Assembly: GCA_012932295.1 (NCBI GenBank) | Contig: JAAONU010000014.1 | Span: 4,343,063-4,407,062 of the forward strand | Direction of reading: 5' to 3' | Source of the DNA: Cyclina sinensis | Lineage: Eukaryota > Mollusca > Bivalvia > Venerida > Veneridae | DNA: 64,000 nt | Shown: one piece after another, positions 12,478 through 24,490 of the stretch | Layout: the number at the start of each line of letters is the position of its first letter | Position numbering within the stretch: the first letter of the stretch is position 1 | Translations under genes and position numbers: made by a program | The notes under the pieces: model-generated | Told to the model about the DNA's origin: nothing | What the model saw: only the letters and a program-made list of their open reading frames with translations | Databases searched by the model: none

Positions 12478-14555
12478 AAGAGGTATTCTCTTTATGGACA
12501 TTAAAAACAAAAACCTTTCTCATTTTGTTTTTCCTAGCATTTACGTACGTTGTGAAGACTTTCTCTGCGGCTTGAGGGAGAGAGGATTGGCAGTAGAACA
12601 AGAATAATAAAACAAATTTAATCCATATTCTTACATAAATTTGTAACAGGTATACTCTTTGCTATTACTAGCCAAACCATATATTGACTAGGCAAATTAT
12701 TCAAAGAAGGTGATTTTTTTATTGGGCTTTAACGCCAGTTTTAACAGCTAAAGTCAGCCCACCTAACCAGTGTTCCTGGGTATCCAACCAGTTTATTAAC
12801 CAATTTCTCCGCAAGTGACTGACTGCTTCCTCACTTTGCCTCAGAGGTGAAGGACAAATGACCTAGAGAGGCTTTGTCTGAAATCAATTGTCATGCAGAA
12901 ACTTTGCCGGCCCTGAAGGGTATTGAACCGGGATCGTCAAGATTGACAATCCGATGCTCTACCGATCAAGCTAACCGGGTAGGCTCATGGAAGGTGAAGT
13001 AAAAGAAAAAGAAAGAAAAGTTTTTGAGGTAGTAGTCATATGCATTTTTTTTTTGGAAATCGTAGTTAATTTGGTCTTCATTGACACATTTGCATAGGAT
13101 AAATTGAGATGACACCATCATATAATATACACGGAGCGTTACTTAAGATGTACTTCACGACAAAGAAGTATCTTAGAATGACTTGGAGATGCAAACTGCA
13201 TCAAGAACTTCACTATATGCAAGATAACTTCAGATTATTATTCAGCTCAAAATTCAGCTTCAGTGGAAGATCTAAATATGATACTACAATGTAAAAGTCA
13301 GTAATGTGTTTATTTGTGAAAGAGTAACAGTAAATGCATACAGTCAGGTGTTTTACTTATGTTCTGGACTCATCTTTCTTGAACTAGACTTATGTTTCTG
13401 GCTCAAGACTAACAATATACTACTCTCATACTTAAGATATGCTTCTCGCACTAGACTTATGCTTCTAGCATTAGACTTATGCGTTTCGCATAAACAAACG
13501 TTTCGTGCTCTGACTTAATATATGTTCTTGGCACTAGAATAACGGTAAAATGATAAATCCTACGCTTGGGGGATGCTTCTCGCACTAATCTAACTTTATG
13601 CGGACCAGACACTTGCAGTTGATTTATGTTTCGCGAAGTTGGTACTTCCTCTTTCTGTCTGTTTGTACTATTTTGATTTCATAATTACAACCAATCCTTT
13701 GTTTGATTAAAACTTTTTTATGCTGGATTATAATGTAATATGTGAATAAATATTATCACCATTTATGAGCGTAGATACATTAAATGTAGTAGTCGGTAGC
13801 AACCATGCGACATTGTTTATTTCACGTTACCGGTCTAGGGAAACATTCCTATGAAAAGCTCTTATACCGAAATTATTAGGACTTGCTAATCATAATACTA
13901 GGATAATGACGTAACAACCCTAACCCGACTTGACTTTTTATGGGGTGAAACTGCTGTTTGAAAATGAGGTAGATGACGATAAATTTAATGACAAAACGTC
14001 CATAACAACAACAGTAACTTTCAATTTATGAAGTTAACTAAGAATTTAAGATATCAGTTTTATATGGGAGGCAGCACACATTTGAAAAAAAGACGAAAAA
14101 AGTCCGTTTTGATAAGCAGTGCTTTTGTAACTAAAATATACATTTGCAGACCAAATGAAATTGTATTTTGTTCTTCTAAGAGTCATTTATTCTTGCATAT
14201 AGAGAAGCACTGTATGCCTTTCTTACCCTCTCTTTTAAACAGAAACGTAAACATAACTAATAACCATGATTTCGATAACTCATTTAATACGACGATCCAC
14301 AAATATCCCATTTCTAAGCATTGTATACGAAAAAGCAGAGATACCTGAATTTCTGCAGGTTGTATATTAGATTCTAGACATTATTTAGTATTTTGTTTAC
14401 AAAATGCAACCTGTCAATTTGTGACATACTGCAGTCCCTGAACACACCTCCTAGCATGTATTTAGACATCATATATGCATTTATAGAAGATTTATGTGAA
14501 AATGCACTTAAAACAGACAACAGGTACGCCAATAAAATTAAAATCGAGATTTGTC
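12478..14555 (+). repeat. Segmental duplication Y' (copy 2)
   Basis: Colinear counterpart of 4330-6130 in the same orientation. It differs by a SINE inserted at about 12716-12985, which is missing from copy 1 and therefore arrived after the duplication. No gene recognised. Confidence 0.8.
12716..12985 (-). mobile_element. tRNA-derived SINE
   Basis: On the minus strand the head, near 12985, contains an A-box-like 'ggttagcttgatcggtagag' and a B box 'cggttcaatacc'. A central domain follows, with 'tcacctctgaggcaaagtg' and 'cagtcagtcac', and the element ends in an A-rich tail. The locus is empty in Y (4330-6130). The same central motif occurs in the SINE at 26640-26915 with a different remainder, so the two share a core domain. 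Which named core family it belongs to (Meta, V, Deu and so on) was not determined. Confidence 0.85.
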
Positions 14556-15850
14556 ACCTCTCCCTAAACGCGCGGAACATATCCTTTTTATGTTGAAATC
14601 TGAGGAGATTTACGTAATTTGAACACACACTCCAAAAGAAAGCACAAATGGGTACAGAAAAAAAATGAATAGAAAAACGATTAGGATGCACAGTTTTTCT
14701 TATTTCATAAAATTTTTTAAGGTCCGTCAAAGGTATTTAATACTTTCTTCTTTTCTTATTCTAGAAACAACGACCAAATGGCGCAGACATTGTCTCTTAA
14801 ATATGGTAAGGATAAATGGATATCAGAGTTAAGCTGGTTTCAAAGTTATCAGTGCAAAACAGATTCCAAGTTAAGCTCTAACATGCATATAAATGCAAGG
14901 ACATAAAAATATGTCATTTTATGTCAAGATGACAAATAAAAGCTTAGTCATTAATGCTTTTAATTAGTTGCGGTGTAAAACGTGTAATACTGCAGTAAGG
15001 AATTTTCTTTGCATTGAGACAATTCATATAAATAACTTTCAGACTATTCTGAAAAACATCTGGTTCGACACATTCTAATATTCACTGTGATTGAATATTA
15101 CAATATCTGCAGGATAAGCGTATAATGTAAATAATTCTAGTTATCTCTACAAGAACAGCAACTTAATTGCTAGACAGGTTGTGAATGCATATGAATGTCA
15201 TGTGAAAACATCTAACTGAGTACAAATTATCTTTAGAATATCACCAGATAAAGACAAACAGATAAGAATATACATAATCATTTTCGATGCTTTAGAGGAA
15301 ACATGTGTTTCAATGTAGAACTGGAAAAAGTATGCATAAGTGTGCTTTCATGCTTTTAATAACATCGGCAGAAAACAACAGAATTTGTTAAAATCAACTT
15401 AGATGCTAAGATAAAAGAAAAACAAAAGTTTCTATCGGCTCATCCTATTTCTTTTTTTCTTTTCGATTTCTACCCGATTCTATGGAAACCAAATCACAAA
15501 GCATTGAAGTTAGCCCCCCATGCTGGGTTCAAAATATCTAAAACAGTTTTTTACATTGCCTGACTTTGTTGATTATATTCTAGAAAGTTAAGAACAAGTC
15601 TATCCATTCAGCATTGGCTCCGCAGAAAAACCAGTATTACTCACATGGACACCTTATATATGCATTTAATATATTCACTTTAGAGGAAATATAAAATTTC
15701 TAAGCGTCTAGCGACATTGAATTGACACTATGTGGTATTTTGAAAGAGAGAATTTTTGTTCAGTGCTTTCGTTGCTTTGCTGTCTAGCGTGAAATGTATT
15801 GTCTTATGTATTCTAATATGTTCTAATACAGACGATTATATGCTTGGGTT
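14556..15850. other. AT-rich stretch without recognisable genes
   Basis: Nothing was recognised on either strand. The short open frame at 15756-15944 overlaps the start of the next repeat fragment and shows no domain. Confidence 0.5.
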
Positions 15851-16237
15851 AACTCAGCTGATGAGGCACTGTGACCAGACTGTGTCCGTCATCCGTTCGT
15901 TTGTACGTCGTCAACTTTTCAGTTCAACAATATACTCTCCGTAACCGGTCGATGGAAGCTGGTGAAACTTTGTACAAAGGTGTTCTATCAAAATTGTTCA
16001 AACTATTGAATTCCATGCAGAACTAAAAACAATATATATAAAATATCTCCTCCAGAACCGCAAGTTCTGCATTTGGGTCAAAACTGGCTCAGCTCAATCG
16101 ATCACAAGTTTTACAGAAGGAAAATTTAAATCTTCTGCTCTGAAACTAAAAGTCCTAGAGCTAAGATATATTGCATGGAACATTATCTAGAAGACTTCTA
16201 CAAGATAGTTCAAATCATACCAGTAAGGTCATTAATG
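15850..16237 (-). repeat. Fragment of a bivalve-type interspersed repeat
   Basis: 'gtccgtcatccgttcgtttg' followed by 'tacgtcgtcaac' is the reverse complement of a degenerate ACGG-type microsatellite, and the body contains 'tatctcctccagaaccgc'. It resembles the terminal microsatellites at 29870, 38525 and 41905 in opposite orientation. It abuts the left boundary of X'. Confidence 0.5.
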
Positions 16238-16711
16238 TGACAATCTTCTTAGTCAGAAATCGTAAGCCGTAGAAATTAGATACTTGATATGTAGTTGTGT
16301 ATAGTTAACCTTTATAAAGATTGTTTAAATTATCACTGTAGGCTAAAATTCTCCATACTGGTGTGTCACTGTTTTATTTATATAGACTTAAATAGACAAA
16401 AAACGTTATATTCCATTAATGATTTTAAGGAATCTTCATGAATACATACTCAACTTAGTCTTTGACCCTTATGTGACATCGACTGTAATCTTGGCACACT
16501 GACCTACTTTTTTGTTTTTACAGATACAATATGAATTTTGAACCATTTTAAAAATTTTGCACCAATATTTTAACTTTGACGTTAGCTAATATTTTTTACC
16601 TTGACCTACTTTCTTGTTTTTTTTTTGCAGAGACAGTATGAAAACTTATTTTTTTGCATGCGAATTTCTATTTTGACCTTAGCTTAGTTAGTAATGTTTT
16701 TAAGCTGTGTC

Positions 16712-16716
16712 TATTG
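16712..16716. other. Target-site duplication, left (tattg)
   Basis: Identical to 18490-18494. With the empty allele in copy 1, it defines a 5 bp duplication. Confidence 0.85.
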
Positions 16717-17294
16717 CACCCCTACTAGACGGTGGCTCTTTCACATTTTGGTGATCTGTTTAAATGAGAGCCCTCGACACTTCCGTTGTAGAGCCCTCGA
16801 CCAAAACAAGACTGAAAAAGGTAAGCACGTTTTATAAAAATGTACGTTTTTAAAGAGCATGCTTGTTTTTCAAAAATCGAAGAATGTCATGCCACGTAGA
16901 ACATTTTTCTCATCATTTTAGATGCAGTTTCGATAAGAAATACCCCATAATGACGTTGCTAGAACTTGTACCAAATATCAACTCGTGTGTTTTCTTTTAC
17001 GAGGAGACACATCTTGAGTGATTTCTTTACCGTGAAATAGATGCTGGCCCACATAATCGTTATGTAACATTGTCCCAACCTCCTCTTTGGCTCAGCACTA
17101 AAAATATTTCACAGAGCTCGGTTAAAAACAAAATACTCACTTTTTTTAAAATGTTATCGAGCCATCGACATTGTGATGGCGCCATCGGCAATGTGAAAGA
17201 GCTCTTGAAAATGTGATGGAGCCAACCCCATCATTCAGTAAGTGTTAATATTGTATGTTAAAAAGCACGACAAAAAGCGACGATCTGATTTAAT

Positions 17295-17765
17295 TTTTTT
17301 CAAAATTGGTAAAATTTTATTGAAAACACCGGATATTGTTTTGTCATAATTCCAGCATAATTGGGTATATTGTTTTTAATGTCTTCTGCTTCATATTCCG
17401 AACTAATTGAGATAGGTTCTTCAATATCTGCTACATCGCTATCTGTAAAAAATCTCGTCTAATGGGTACAAATAACTTCTTCATCACTGATTGAATGGCT
17501 TTCAAGTGAACAATTCAATGTTCTTTTTTATCTTTTTCTAGGTGTAAAATGTTTAGTTGCCGAAAATATTGTCTTTAACATAGAGTATTTGATTTGCTTT
17601 GTAGAACTTGAACCTTGGATGCGTTTTCTTTTATTCGTTTTCGCCGATGTTGTGCCTCGACAAAATTTTCCCCAATGTTTCTTTTATTTATGTTCATTGT
17701 TTTGACAATAACTTCTGAGTCGTGTTGCATTGATTTGACGAAATTTTCTTTTTCGTGCTAATCGC
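17295..17765 (-). pseudogene. Decayed coding traces inside the foldback element
   Basis: On the minus strand a stretch of about 60 codons (about 17570-17755) begins near H-E-K-E-N-F-V, includes a basic cluster H-R-R-K-R-I-K and ends at TAA. A second stretch (about 17300-17530) is acidic and serine-rich (S-D-E-E-V, then D-S-D-V-A-D-I-E-E-P) and is interrupted by one in-frame TAG. A basic helix-like piece followed by an acidic tail would fit the remains of a DNA-binding or accessory transposon protein, but no family was recognised. No catalytic motif is present. These may be chance frames. Confidence 0.3.
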
Positions 17766-17950
17766 TACTCTGTTCTTAGTTTACCTCTAAAGACCGTTAT
17801 CTGTATTTAAACTATGCATATACAATTATAGAGTAATGAAAAACTAGTTCATATAAACGAATCTGATTGAATAATTATTCGAAACATTTCAAGAAAGTAA
17901 GTATCAACTCATGCAATTTAATCTATACATGAATTTAATTGGCATAATTC

Positions 17951-18489
17951 CACAATATTAACACTTAATGAATGATGGTGTTGGCTCCATCACATTTTCG
18001 AGGGCTCTTTCACATTGCCGATGGCGCCATCACATTGTCGATGGCCCGATCACATTTGAAAAAATGTGATTATTTTGTTTTTAACCGAAGTCTGTGAAAT
18101 AGTTTTAGTGTTGAGCCAAAGAGGAGGTTGGAACAATGTTACATGACGATCATGTGGGCCAACACCTACTTCACGGTAAAGAAATCACTCAAGATGTGTC
18201 TCCTCGTAAAAGAAAACACACGAGTTGATATTTGGTACAAGTTCTAGCAACGTCATTATGGGGTATTTCTTATCGAAATTGCATCTAAAATGATGAGAAA
18301 AATTTTCTACGTGGCATGACATACTTCGATTTTTGAAAAACAAGCATGCCCTTTAATAACGTATATTTTTATAAAATGTGCTTACCTTTTTCAACCTTGT
18401 TTTGGTCGAGGGCCCTGCAACGGAAGTGTCGAGGGCTCTCATTCAAACAGATCACCAAAATGTGAAAGAGCCACCGTTTAGTAGGGGTG
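17951..18489. repeat. Right terminal inverted repeat of the foldback element
   Basis: Reverse complement of 16717-17254 with scattered substitutions, reading from 'cacaatattaacactta' to the terminal tagtaggggtg. Confidence 0.9.
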
Positions 18490-18968
18490 TATTGCATTTG
18501 AGCCAGATGTACAATTTTGCATGTAGATTTCAACTTCAACTTTGGATGAACTTATTTCCTTCAATGGCCTTGCTGTTTAAGCTAACAGTCTAAGTTAAGT
18601 GAAATAAGGCCGTCATGGCTTTCTTAATTTTGTTTTTATCTTTTTCTTAAACAAATTCGATTGTGTTACTAATTTGTCCTTAGATGAAGTTCAATAAATT
18701 AATATTTACTAAAACTGTACTTAGTCGCTTTAAACTATGTAAAACAAACAATTAAAATGATGATATACCTTATTAAATATTTCTTCTTTACTTCAGCATT
18801 TCCGTGACTTTTTTATTTCATGGATTCATCTGCATAAATTGTCAGGCATCGTATTACAGTCCAATTATTTAACTTCACAGTCTTATGAACCAAAGGGAGT
18901 CCTTCAGTAAGCCCCCATTTAGTTTCCGTTCCAGATTGATTCATCCATTGAATGAAAATACTAAATGA

Positions 18969-18990
18969 AAGCCCGTGCGAGCACGGGCTT
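18969..18990. other. Perfect hairpin, second copy
   Basis: Unchanged copy of the hairpin at 1022-1043, inside X'. Confidence 0.8.
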
Positions 18991-19199
18991 AAAGTAATAA
19001 AAGTTCTCGATATTGTTACTCCAAATATGCTTGTTATGTTTTTATTGGCAGTTGTTTGCCATTGTGTCACATGATCAGTAATCTTAATACAACTTTTGAT
19101 ACCAAGATTTGTCTTTGAGGCAAACAACAGTAGTTATTGTATAAAACTGATTTGCTTCCTTTTGAAGAGATAACTGTTATAATAGCAAATGATGTATTA

Positions 19200-19450
19200 A
19201 AAAGTGAAAAAAAACAACAACACATATCAGGAAACCCAGTCAGAAAACACAGCCTCCCTACACATTAAAAATAGAGGAACAAAGAGCATAAAGTTTTTAA
19301 AAAGTGAACAGTTAAAAAAGAGACGCCAAAAACAATTAACGAAAATGAGAACTCGTGGGATTACCGCCTTGGAACGGTCGGTGGCAAACTTTTGCCACTG
19401 AATGTTTAAACCAGTTTATACGGTGCACCAATCTCTCACTTGTCATAAGG
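19200..19450. repeat. Dispersed repeat family, copy 2
   Basis: Counterpart of 1240-1500 through the X duplication. Its diverged relative is at 33870-34080. Confidence 0.7.
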
Positions 19451-20658
19451 ACAAACAACTACAAGATGTCTTGGTGAATTAACTCCAACCAACCCATTAT
19501 CTCGACAATGTTTCTTGCAAAAGCACACGAACATATAAAAAAAATTAGTGGCATTGTAAAGTGAAAAGGGTAGGTACACAAATGACCTTACTCATCGTCG
19601 GTTACCCCCGGTACATAATTTGCACAACTACATTGTGTACCATGGGACAACTGACTGCAGATTATTCGTTTTCATAAATATTAATTAGCAAAGGGAAGTA
19701 ACTCTTTGTCCAATGAGATTCCGCATTACAATTAGATACTCTTTAATGTGGAGAGTAGGCATAACGACATATTACTTAAAATAGACGTACTTCCCAGGAT
19801 TTAAACATAGCCGCGAAAGGCAAATTGTAACGAGTTATGTCATTGGCTGAGATTGCACAAAGGAAATCTTTCGGAAACCAATGAAAGAAGGTAAAGAATT
19901 ACTCATGAAAACGAAATTTTACCAACCAATTGTCTCACGGTAGATGAAAAGAGTGAAACCGAATTGATCGAACGTGGGTTTCCGACGATGGATCTTATTG
20001 AAACCAGACCACTTGGAGTCAAATCAGCAACACACGATGACAGGAATAAAAGATTCTGATCGAGGTTCTATGTTGTTTTCAAGAATTTCCTAGAAACCTT
20101 CATAAACTCTTAAACTCCTGCTACCGTCGTGCAAACAAAGATTTCCCTAGAAACTTCATAAAAACTTAAACTCCTGTTACTGTCGTGCAAGCAAAAAGGT
20201 ATGCAAAGCGATCAAATGTTGAAGGGTTAATCACCAAGCAGGCAGAGCGCTGTAGAATATTATGTTGATAACCTTTCTGTTGGTAAATGACATCTAGGTG
20301 ACAAGTATTTGTTAAAGCTGTCCAAATTGCGGATTGAATTTTACTTTGTAACACTTAAATTTACTTTTAAGGCAAAATTACAGTTTTTTAATGTCACCCA
20401 TGATCTTCTAGATCAGTATAGAATTGCATTTGATAAAAATGTAAAAATAATTTTACGTAAGGAATTAAACACAAAGTTTTCTATTTCTATGTTTATTTTT
20501 TTAGAAGGAAAACACCAATATTTTTGTTGATTTTGCCAATGTTTGCAAATAACAAGAGGATTTGTCCTACAAGAAATGTCAACTTGATGTGGCCATAAAT
20601 AAACGCTCAGTGACATCTAACAGAACAATTAAAATGTTTGCAGTGTTTTCCACAAATA

Positions 20659-22360
20659 GACACAGTCGATTTTCAGTATCAAAGATATGGAAGAAATAGC
20701 AATAAGACACGACGGGCATGATGTCTGCGATTTAAACATATCCTCCATAGGTCGAGGTCACATGAAGGATGATCAAGAGTTCTTCATTTTATGACCTCTG
20801 TATTTCTTAATATCGGTGATTCTATTCGATCATATTTTCAAAATGAGCATAATACACATTACAGACTAAATAAAATTGAGACAAACATTCAAAACAAGAT
20901 TTAAGGCGACTGGGAAGTCTTGAAAACTAGACGAAAATTTTCAGCTGTTGTTTGATGAATATGTGTCTGACATAATTATCACCTTCGGGTCTTTCGTTTC
21001 CTGTTTTGTTTATATCAGTTTTAGTTTTCTGCAAATAAGTGCATGTATTTTGATTGTATTTTGATTTGGTTTTTGGATTAAACAAGACGTTTGTCACTTC
21101 TGCAAAACTGTAACATCAGAACTGAGAAGAGCCGGGTCTTCGTTAGATAAAAAAATCACGTTTGTTCCAAATCTAATTCGTTTTCTCGCTTTTCAAACCA
21201 TACATTTCTTGTCTTTTAATAGATTTAATTTGCAATGTATTGGGAAAAAGAAAACAGATATGGAAGATCATTTAACTTCATCTAGAATGGGCTAAAAGCA
21301 AAAAAAAAATACAAAATTACAGATTAGTTTGCTTGAGAAAACATGTGCAAAAATTCGCATGCAGTACTGTTGAAAGTAAAACTTTTTATTTGATAAGCTC
21401 TGCTGCCCTAGACATATTTGTTACGTTATAAATACACTAGCTTAATAAGACTAATGGGAGAGAGCATGCAACTTCCGTTAAAGATTTTCCCATTGACTTC
21501 ATTAAATTAAATTATGTTTATTACATTTATCTACGAAACCATGTTTGAAAAAGTATTGACTTCAGTTGTCTGCTCAGTGCAACATAAATTCCCAATTACA
21601 TTTTTGTAGTTCATAAGTTGATTTCTTCTCAGCCCATTTTATTGTCGGCGACTTAAGTTGTATTCTTCTCAGTCCATTTTCTTGTCGGCGACTTAAGTTG
21701 TATTCTTCTCAGCCCATTTTATTGTCGGCGACTGAACTAGTCAAACTCAGATTTAAGTAGCCAAAAGTAAAGTTTACTCGCCAAATGCAAGGTTTACTCA
21801 CCAGTGACGATTTACCGAGCGGGCTAGTGAGAGTCTTGCCTTAAATTTGGACGTTTATCCAGAGATGCAAGAATTCCTTCCTCAGTTAAGAAAAAAGGAA
21901 CCCATGACTTTATCACCTCAACCTGTCTTCTGGGGAACTTTTTTTCCTTGTGTTTCTCTATCATTGTGAAGATTTGTAAAAACATAAAGAATGTTCTACT
22001 TAACACTAGCCTAAAGCATGTTCATTAAAACAAAATTATAGAAGGTCTCCTCTAAGTTTAGAAGAAGAAAAAAGTAACGTTTTTAGCATTTTCCTTGTAA
22101 AGACACTGTTAATGATTCCAGAAGTGAGGGAACAGTTATATGTCAACAATATTTTTGTGAGCTCAGATGAAACAAACTTTGTAATTAGTTCATTACAAAA
22201 ACGGGTTAATAAATTTCTTCTGACATTCTCAATGTACTTACAATTTCAGTATTATTCTAGTGTATTTCAATCCTTCATACTGTATTCCTAGCATTTATAT
22301 TATTATTTATGCATGTTATATAACGCCGATCCAAATTGCAGCCTTAATTATAATTTATAT
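20659..22360 (+). repeat. Segmental duplication X', part inverted relative to copy 1
   Basis: Reverse complement of 2546-4168. It runs on without a break into 22150-23850, which resembles 37165-40030, supporting this orientation as the original one. It carries a local 40 bp triplication at 21611-21730. Confidence 0.9.
21611..21730. repeat. 40 bp tandem repeat, three copies
   Basis: The unit runs acttaagttgtattcttctc followed by agcccattttattgtcggcg. Copy 1 of the duplication has a single unit near 3167-3206, so the array expanded after duplication. Confidence 0.9.
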
Positions 22361-22624
22361 ATCATCTAAATTCCGAAATAAGTCTTTACAGACATCTAGC
22401 GTTTAATGTTTAACATTATTTATACTTCCTTATTTGAAAAAGTCGTATGCTTATCTCATTATCTGGAATGACGTTTCATTTTAATATCACAAAATATCGA
22501 TTATCGCTTTTCAAACAGACCATTACGGAACAATAAAAAAACATAATTTGATTAAATTTCTGATATATGTTATAAAGAGATCAGTTTTTTTCACGCACTG
22601 ATTGCATTTTGTATGAAATGGTTT

Positions 22625-22672
22625 TCTCTCTCTCTCTTTTTTTTTTTTTTTTTTTTTTTTTGGGGGGGGGGG
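22625..22672. repeat. Low-complexity TC, poly-T and poly-G tract
   Basis: A (TC)n run, about 25 T and then 11 G. The open frames read across it on both strands (long F/G or K/P runs) are artefacts of the tract. Confidence 0.95.
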
Positions 22673-23418
22673 TGTTCTTTTGTTGTTGTTTTTCTTTGGC
22701 TTGAAAGAAAAACTGAAGTCAAGAGCACGCAATATAACTCAATAAGACAACAAGAACTGCATTTCTATTTTATTTTAAGTTATTGTCTGAAACTGCAATA
22801 ACTTGAAAAACCTCAGATTTTATTGACTAAGACAAAACTTCCACGAATAGTCACTATTTACATAAATAGAAATAAACATCTTCTTACTTCGTCACACCTA
22901 CTCTTCCTCCGCTCCTATGTTTGCTTTTTTTTAGATCCGAGACGTATTCAAAATAGAAATAAACTGATTTACATTTGGAAGAAAACAACAATTCTGATAG
23001 GAAATGGGTTGGCATGTTTATGACTTTTCAAAAAGTGTGTGTGTATAAATTTTCTTCAAATGCAAATTAAATGCAATAAAATATCTTTAAAAAACACCAG
23101 CAATTAGCTGCATTTGTCACAACTGTATGGCCAAAATTCTCTCAATGTGATGTTTTCTTCTGTTTTTGTCCTGTTAAATGTGTCTCTTATTTCATTTCAA
23201 TCTGAACTACATTTCCTTATATGTTGTAAAGAATATTTAGACATTGGTGGATGCTTATAAGTGATGAAGAAACGTCTAGCTAAGTCGGCACCACTATCAT
23301 TTTTGGGCTTTGAAAAATTAATAGTTCTGCATGAACTTTTTTCCTGCTATATTAGAGCATATTATATCTATAATAAAATCACGTTTGCACTATAAAGACA
23401 AAAAAGTCTGGACCATTT

Positions 23419-23442
23419 CACACACACACACACACACACACA
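23419..23442. repeat. (CA)n microsatellite
   Basis: Twelve CA dinucleotides without interruption. Confidence 0.95.
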
Positions 23443-24490
23443 AGTCTTGTTTATATTTATAAGATTGTTCTGTTGAAAAATCGGAAACAATATGAATGAA
23501 AAAGTTTCTGTTGATTACATCTAAAATTCTAACAAACTTCTCAAACTCAGTATACAAATGAATGTCATTTTCACGAAATTGTGAAAAAAAATTTTTTTAC
23601 CGTAAAAATGTTTCAAACAGGAAATTATATTTTATTTGCATATCCTTTGCATATTATGTTTGAGAAATCTTACTTGTTGATTACTTTCAGAGCATATTTA
23701 GTTAAGTATGTGAGCATATTCAGAAATCTGCCATCATTTGACTTGATATAAGCCGGATATTTACGAAATTGAAATAACACTTTGTTTGTTACACTTGTGC
23801 ATGCGCATAGACTTATCATTCATAAACTTGCAACATCGAATATTTTGTTGGAGAGATCAATCCTCTCCACAGTGCACATGTTGAGGACAGTTGCAATCAA
23901 ACTGAAGTTAAACTTCAAGGTTTGAAGTCCAATTGTTCAGAACTAGTTTCCAATAATCTTTTGGCGCATTTGATTGGAGACTACCCAGCGTACGTCGATC
24001 ACGTGACGAATGTTATCCGCCATGTGACCAGTGTACCCGGAAAATACTAATCAAGGAAAACCGGGTACCAAAAATGACTGCCCCCATGCTCGCTGCAGCT
24101 ACTGTTGTAATTAACGAATTTTTTTGGAAGAAGATGATGAAAACAGTAATATATTCTGCATTTTAGCATACGCCTACATGTCGATGTAAGTGCACGTGAG
24201 ATAGGCATAGCCATGATACCCGTAGCTTTGAAATATTTAATGACTGAATATCATTGATCTACACAGTGTTATCAGTGCTATCAATCGGTTGCAAAAGCGG
24301 TTTATTAGATGGCCAAATAACACTGAGTGCCAATATTGCACCTGAATTTTACAGGACGGGAAATCACTCAATTCCTGACACAGTGATTGCTGTAGATGGT
24401 TCTCATATACCAATTACAGAACTTACAGACAGTTCACGAGCTTACGCCAACAGAAAAAAAAATAATTCGGTCATATCACAGGCTGGTTTT

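Larger units (their letters stand above)
16717..18489. mobile_element. Foldback DNA transposon, CAC/GTG ends, 5 bp TSD
   Basis: A 1773 bp insertion absent from the paralogous site at 549-553. It begins cacccctacta and ends tagtaggggtg. The left arm (16717-17254) and right arm (17951-18489) are inverted repeats of about 538 bp with roughly nine of ten positions matching. Each arm contains repeated 'gagccctcga' and 'aatgtgaaagagc' motifs near both of its ends, likely transposase-binding subterminal repeats. The loop of about 700 bp has only decayed coding traces on the minus strand. A 5 bp target duplication with CAC termini is the combination known for Transib elements. The rest of the terminus does not match a Transib consensus that I can recall, so the superfamily is left open. 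Confidence 0.88.
16238..20502 (+). repeat. Segmental duplication X', direct part (copy 2)
   Basis: Counterpart of 72-2544, interrupted by the foldback element 16717-18489. A 10 bp indel at about 19050 relative to copy 1 ('tttgccattg' present here) shows that the minus-strand open frame across this region is not conserved. About 156 bp at 20503-20658 after its end have no counterpart in copy 1. Confidence 0.9.
22150..23850 (+). repeat. Start of duplicated unit U1 (similar to 37165-40030)
   Basis: Shared blocks include 'ttatataacgccgatcc' versus 'ttatataaagccgatcc' (38714), 'caataacttgaaaaac', 'aaattttcttcaaatgcaaa' and 'gcatattcagttaag'-like sequence. The match stops near 23850 and resumes at 32800, so about 8.9 kb holding the Harbinger locus and other repeats lies between. 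No gene recognised. Confidence 0.75.

Noticed and set aside
18813..19127. 104-codon minus-strand open frame ending Y-A-D-E-S-M-K
   Set aside because: Copy 1 (about 850-1150) lacks 10 bp near the equivalent of 19050, which breaks the frame. No domain is recognised.
22523..22801. Open frames with long K/P or F/G runs
   Set aside because: They read through the TC/T/G homopolymer tract.
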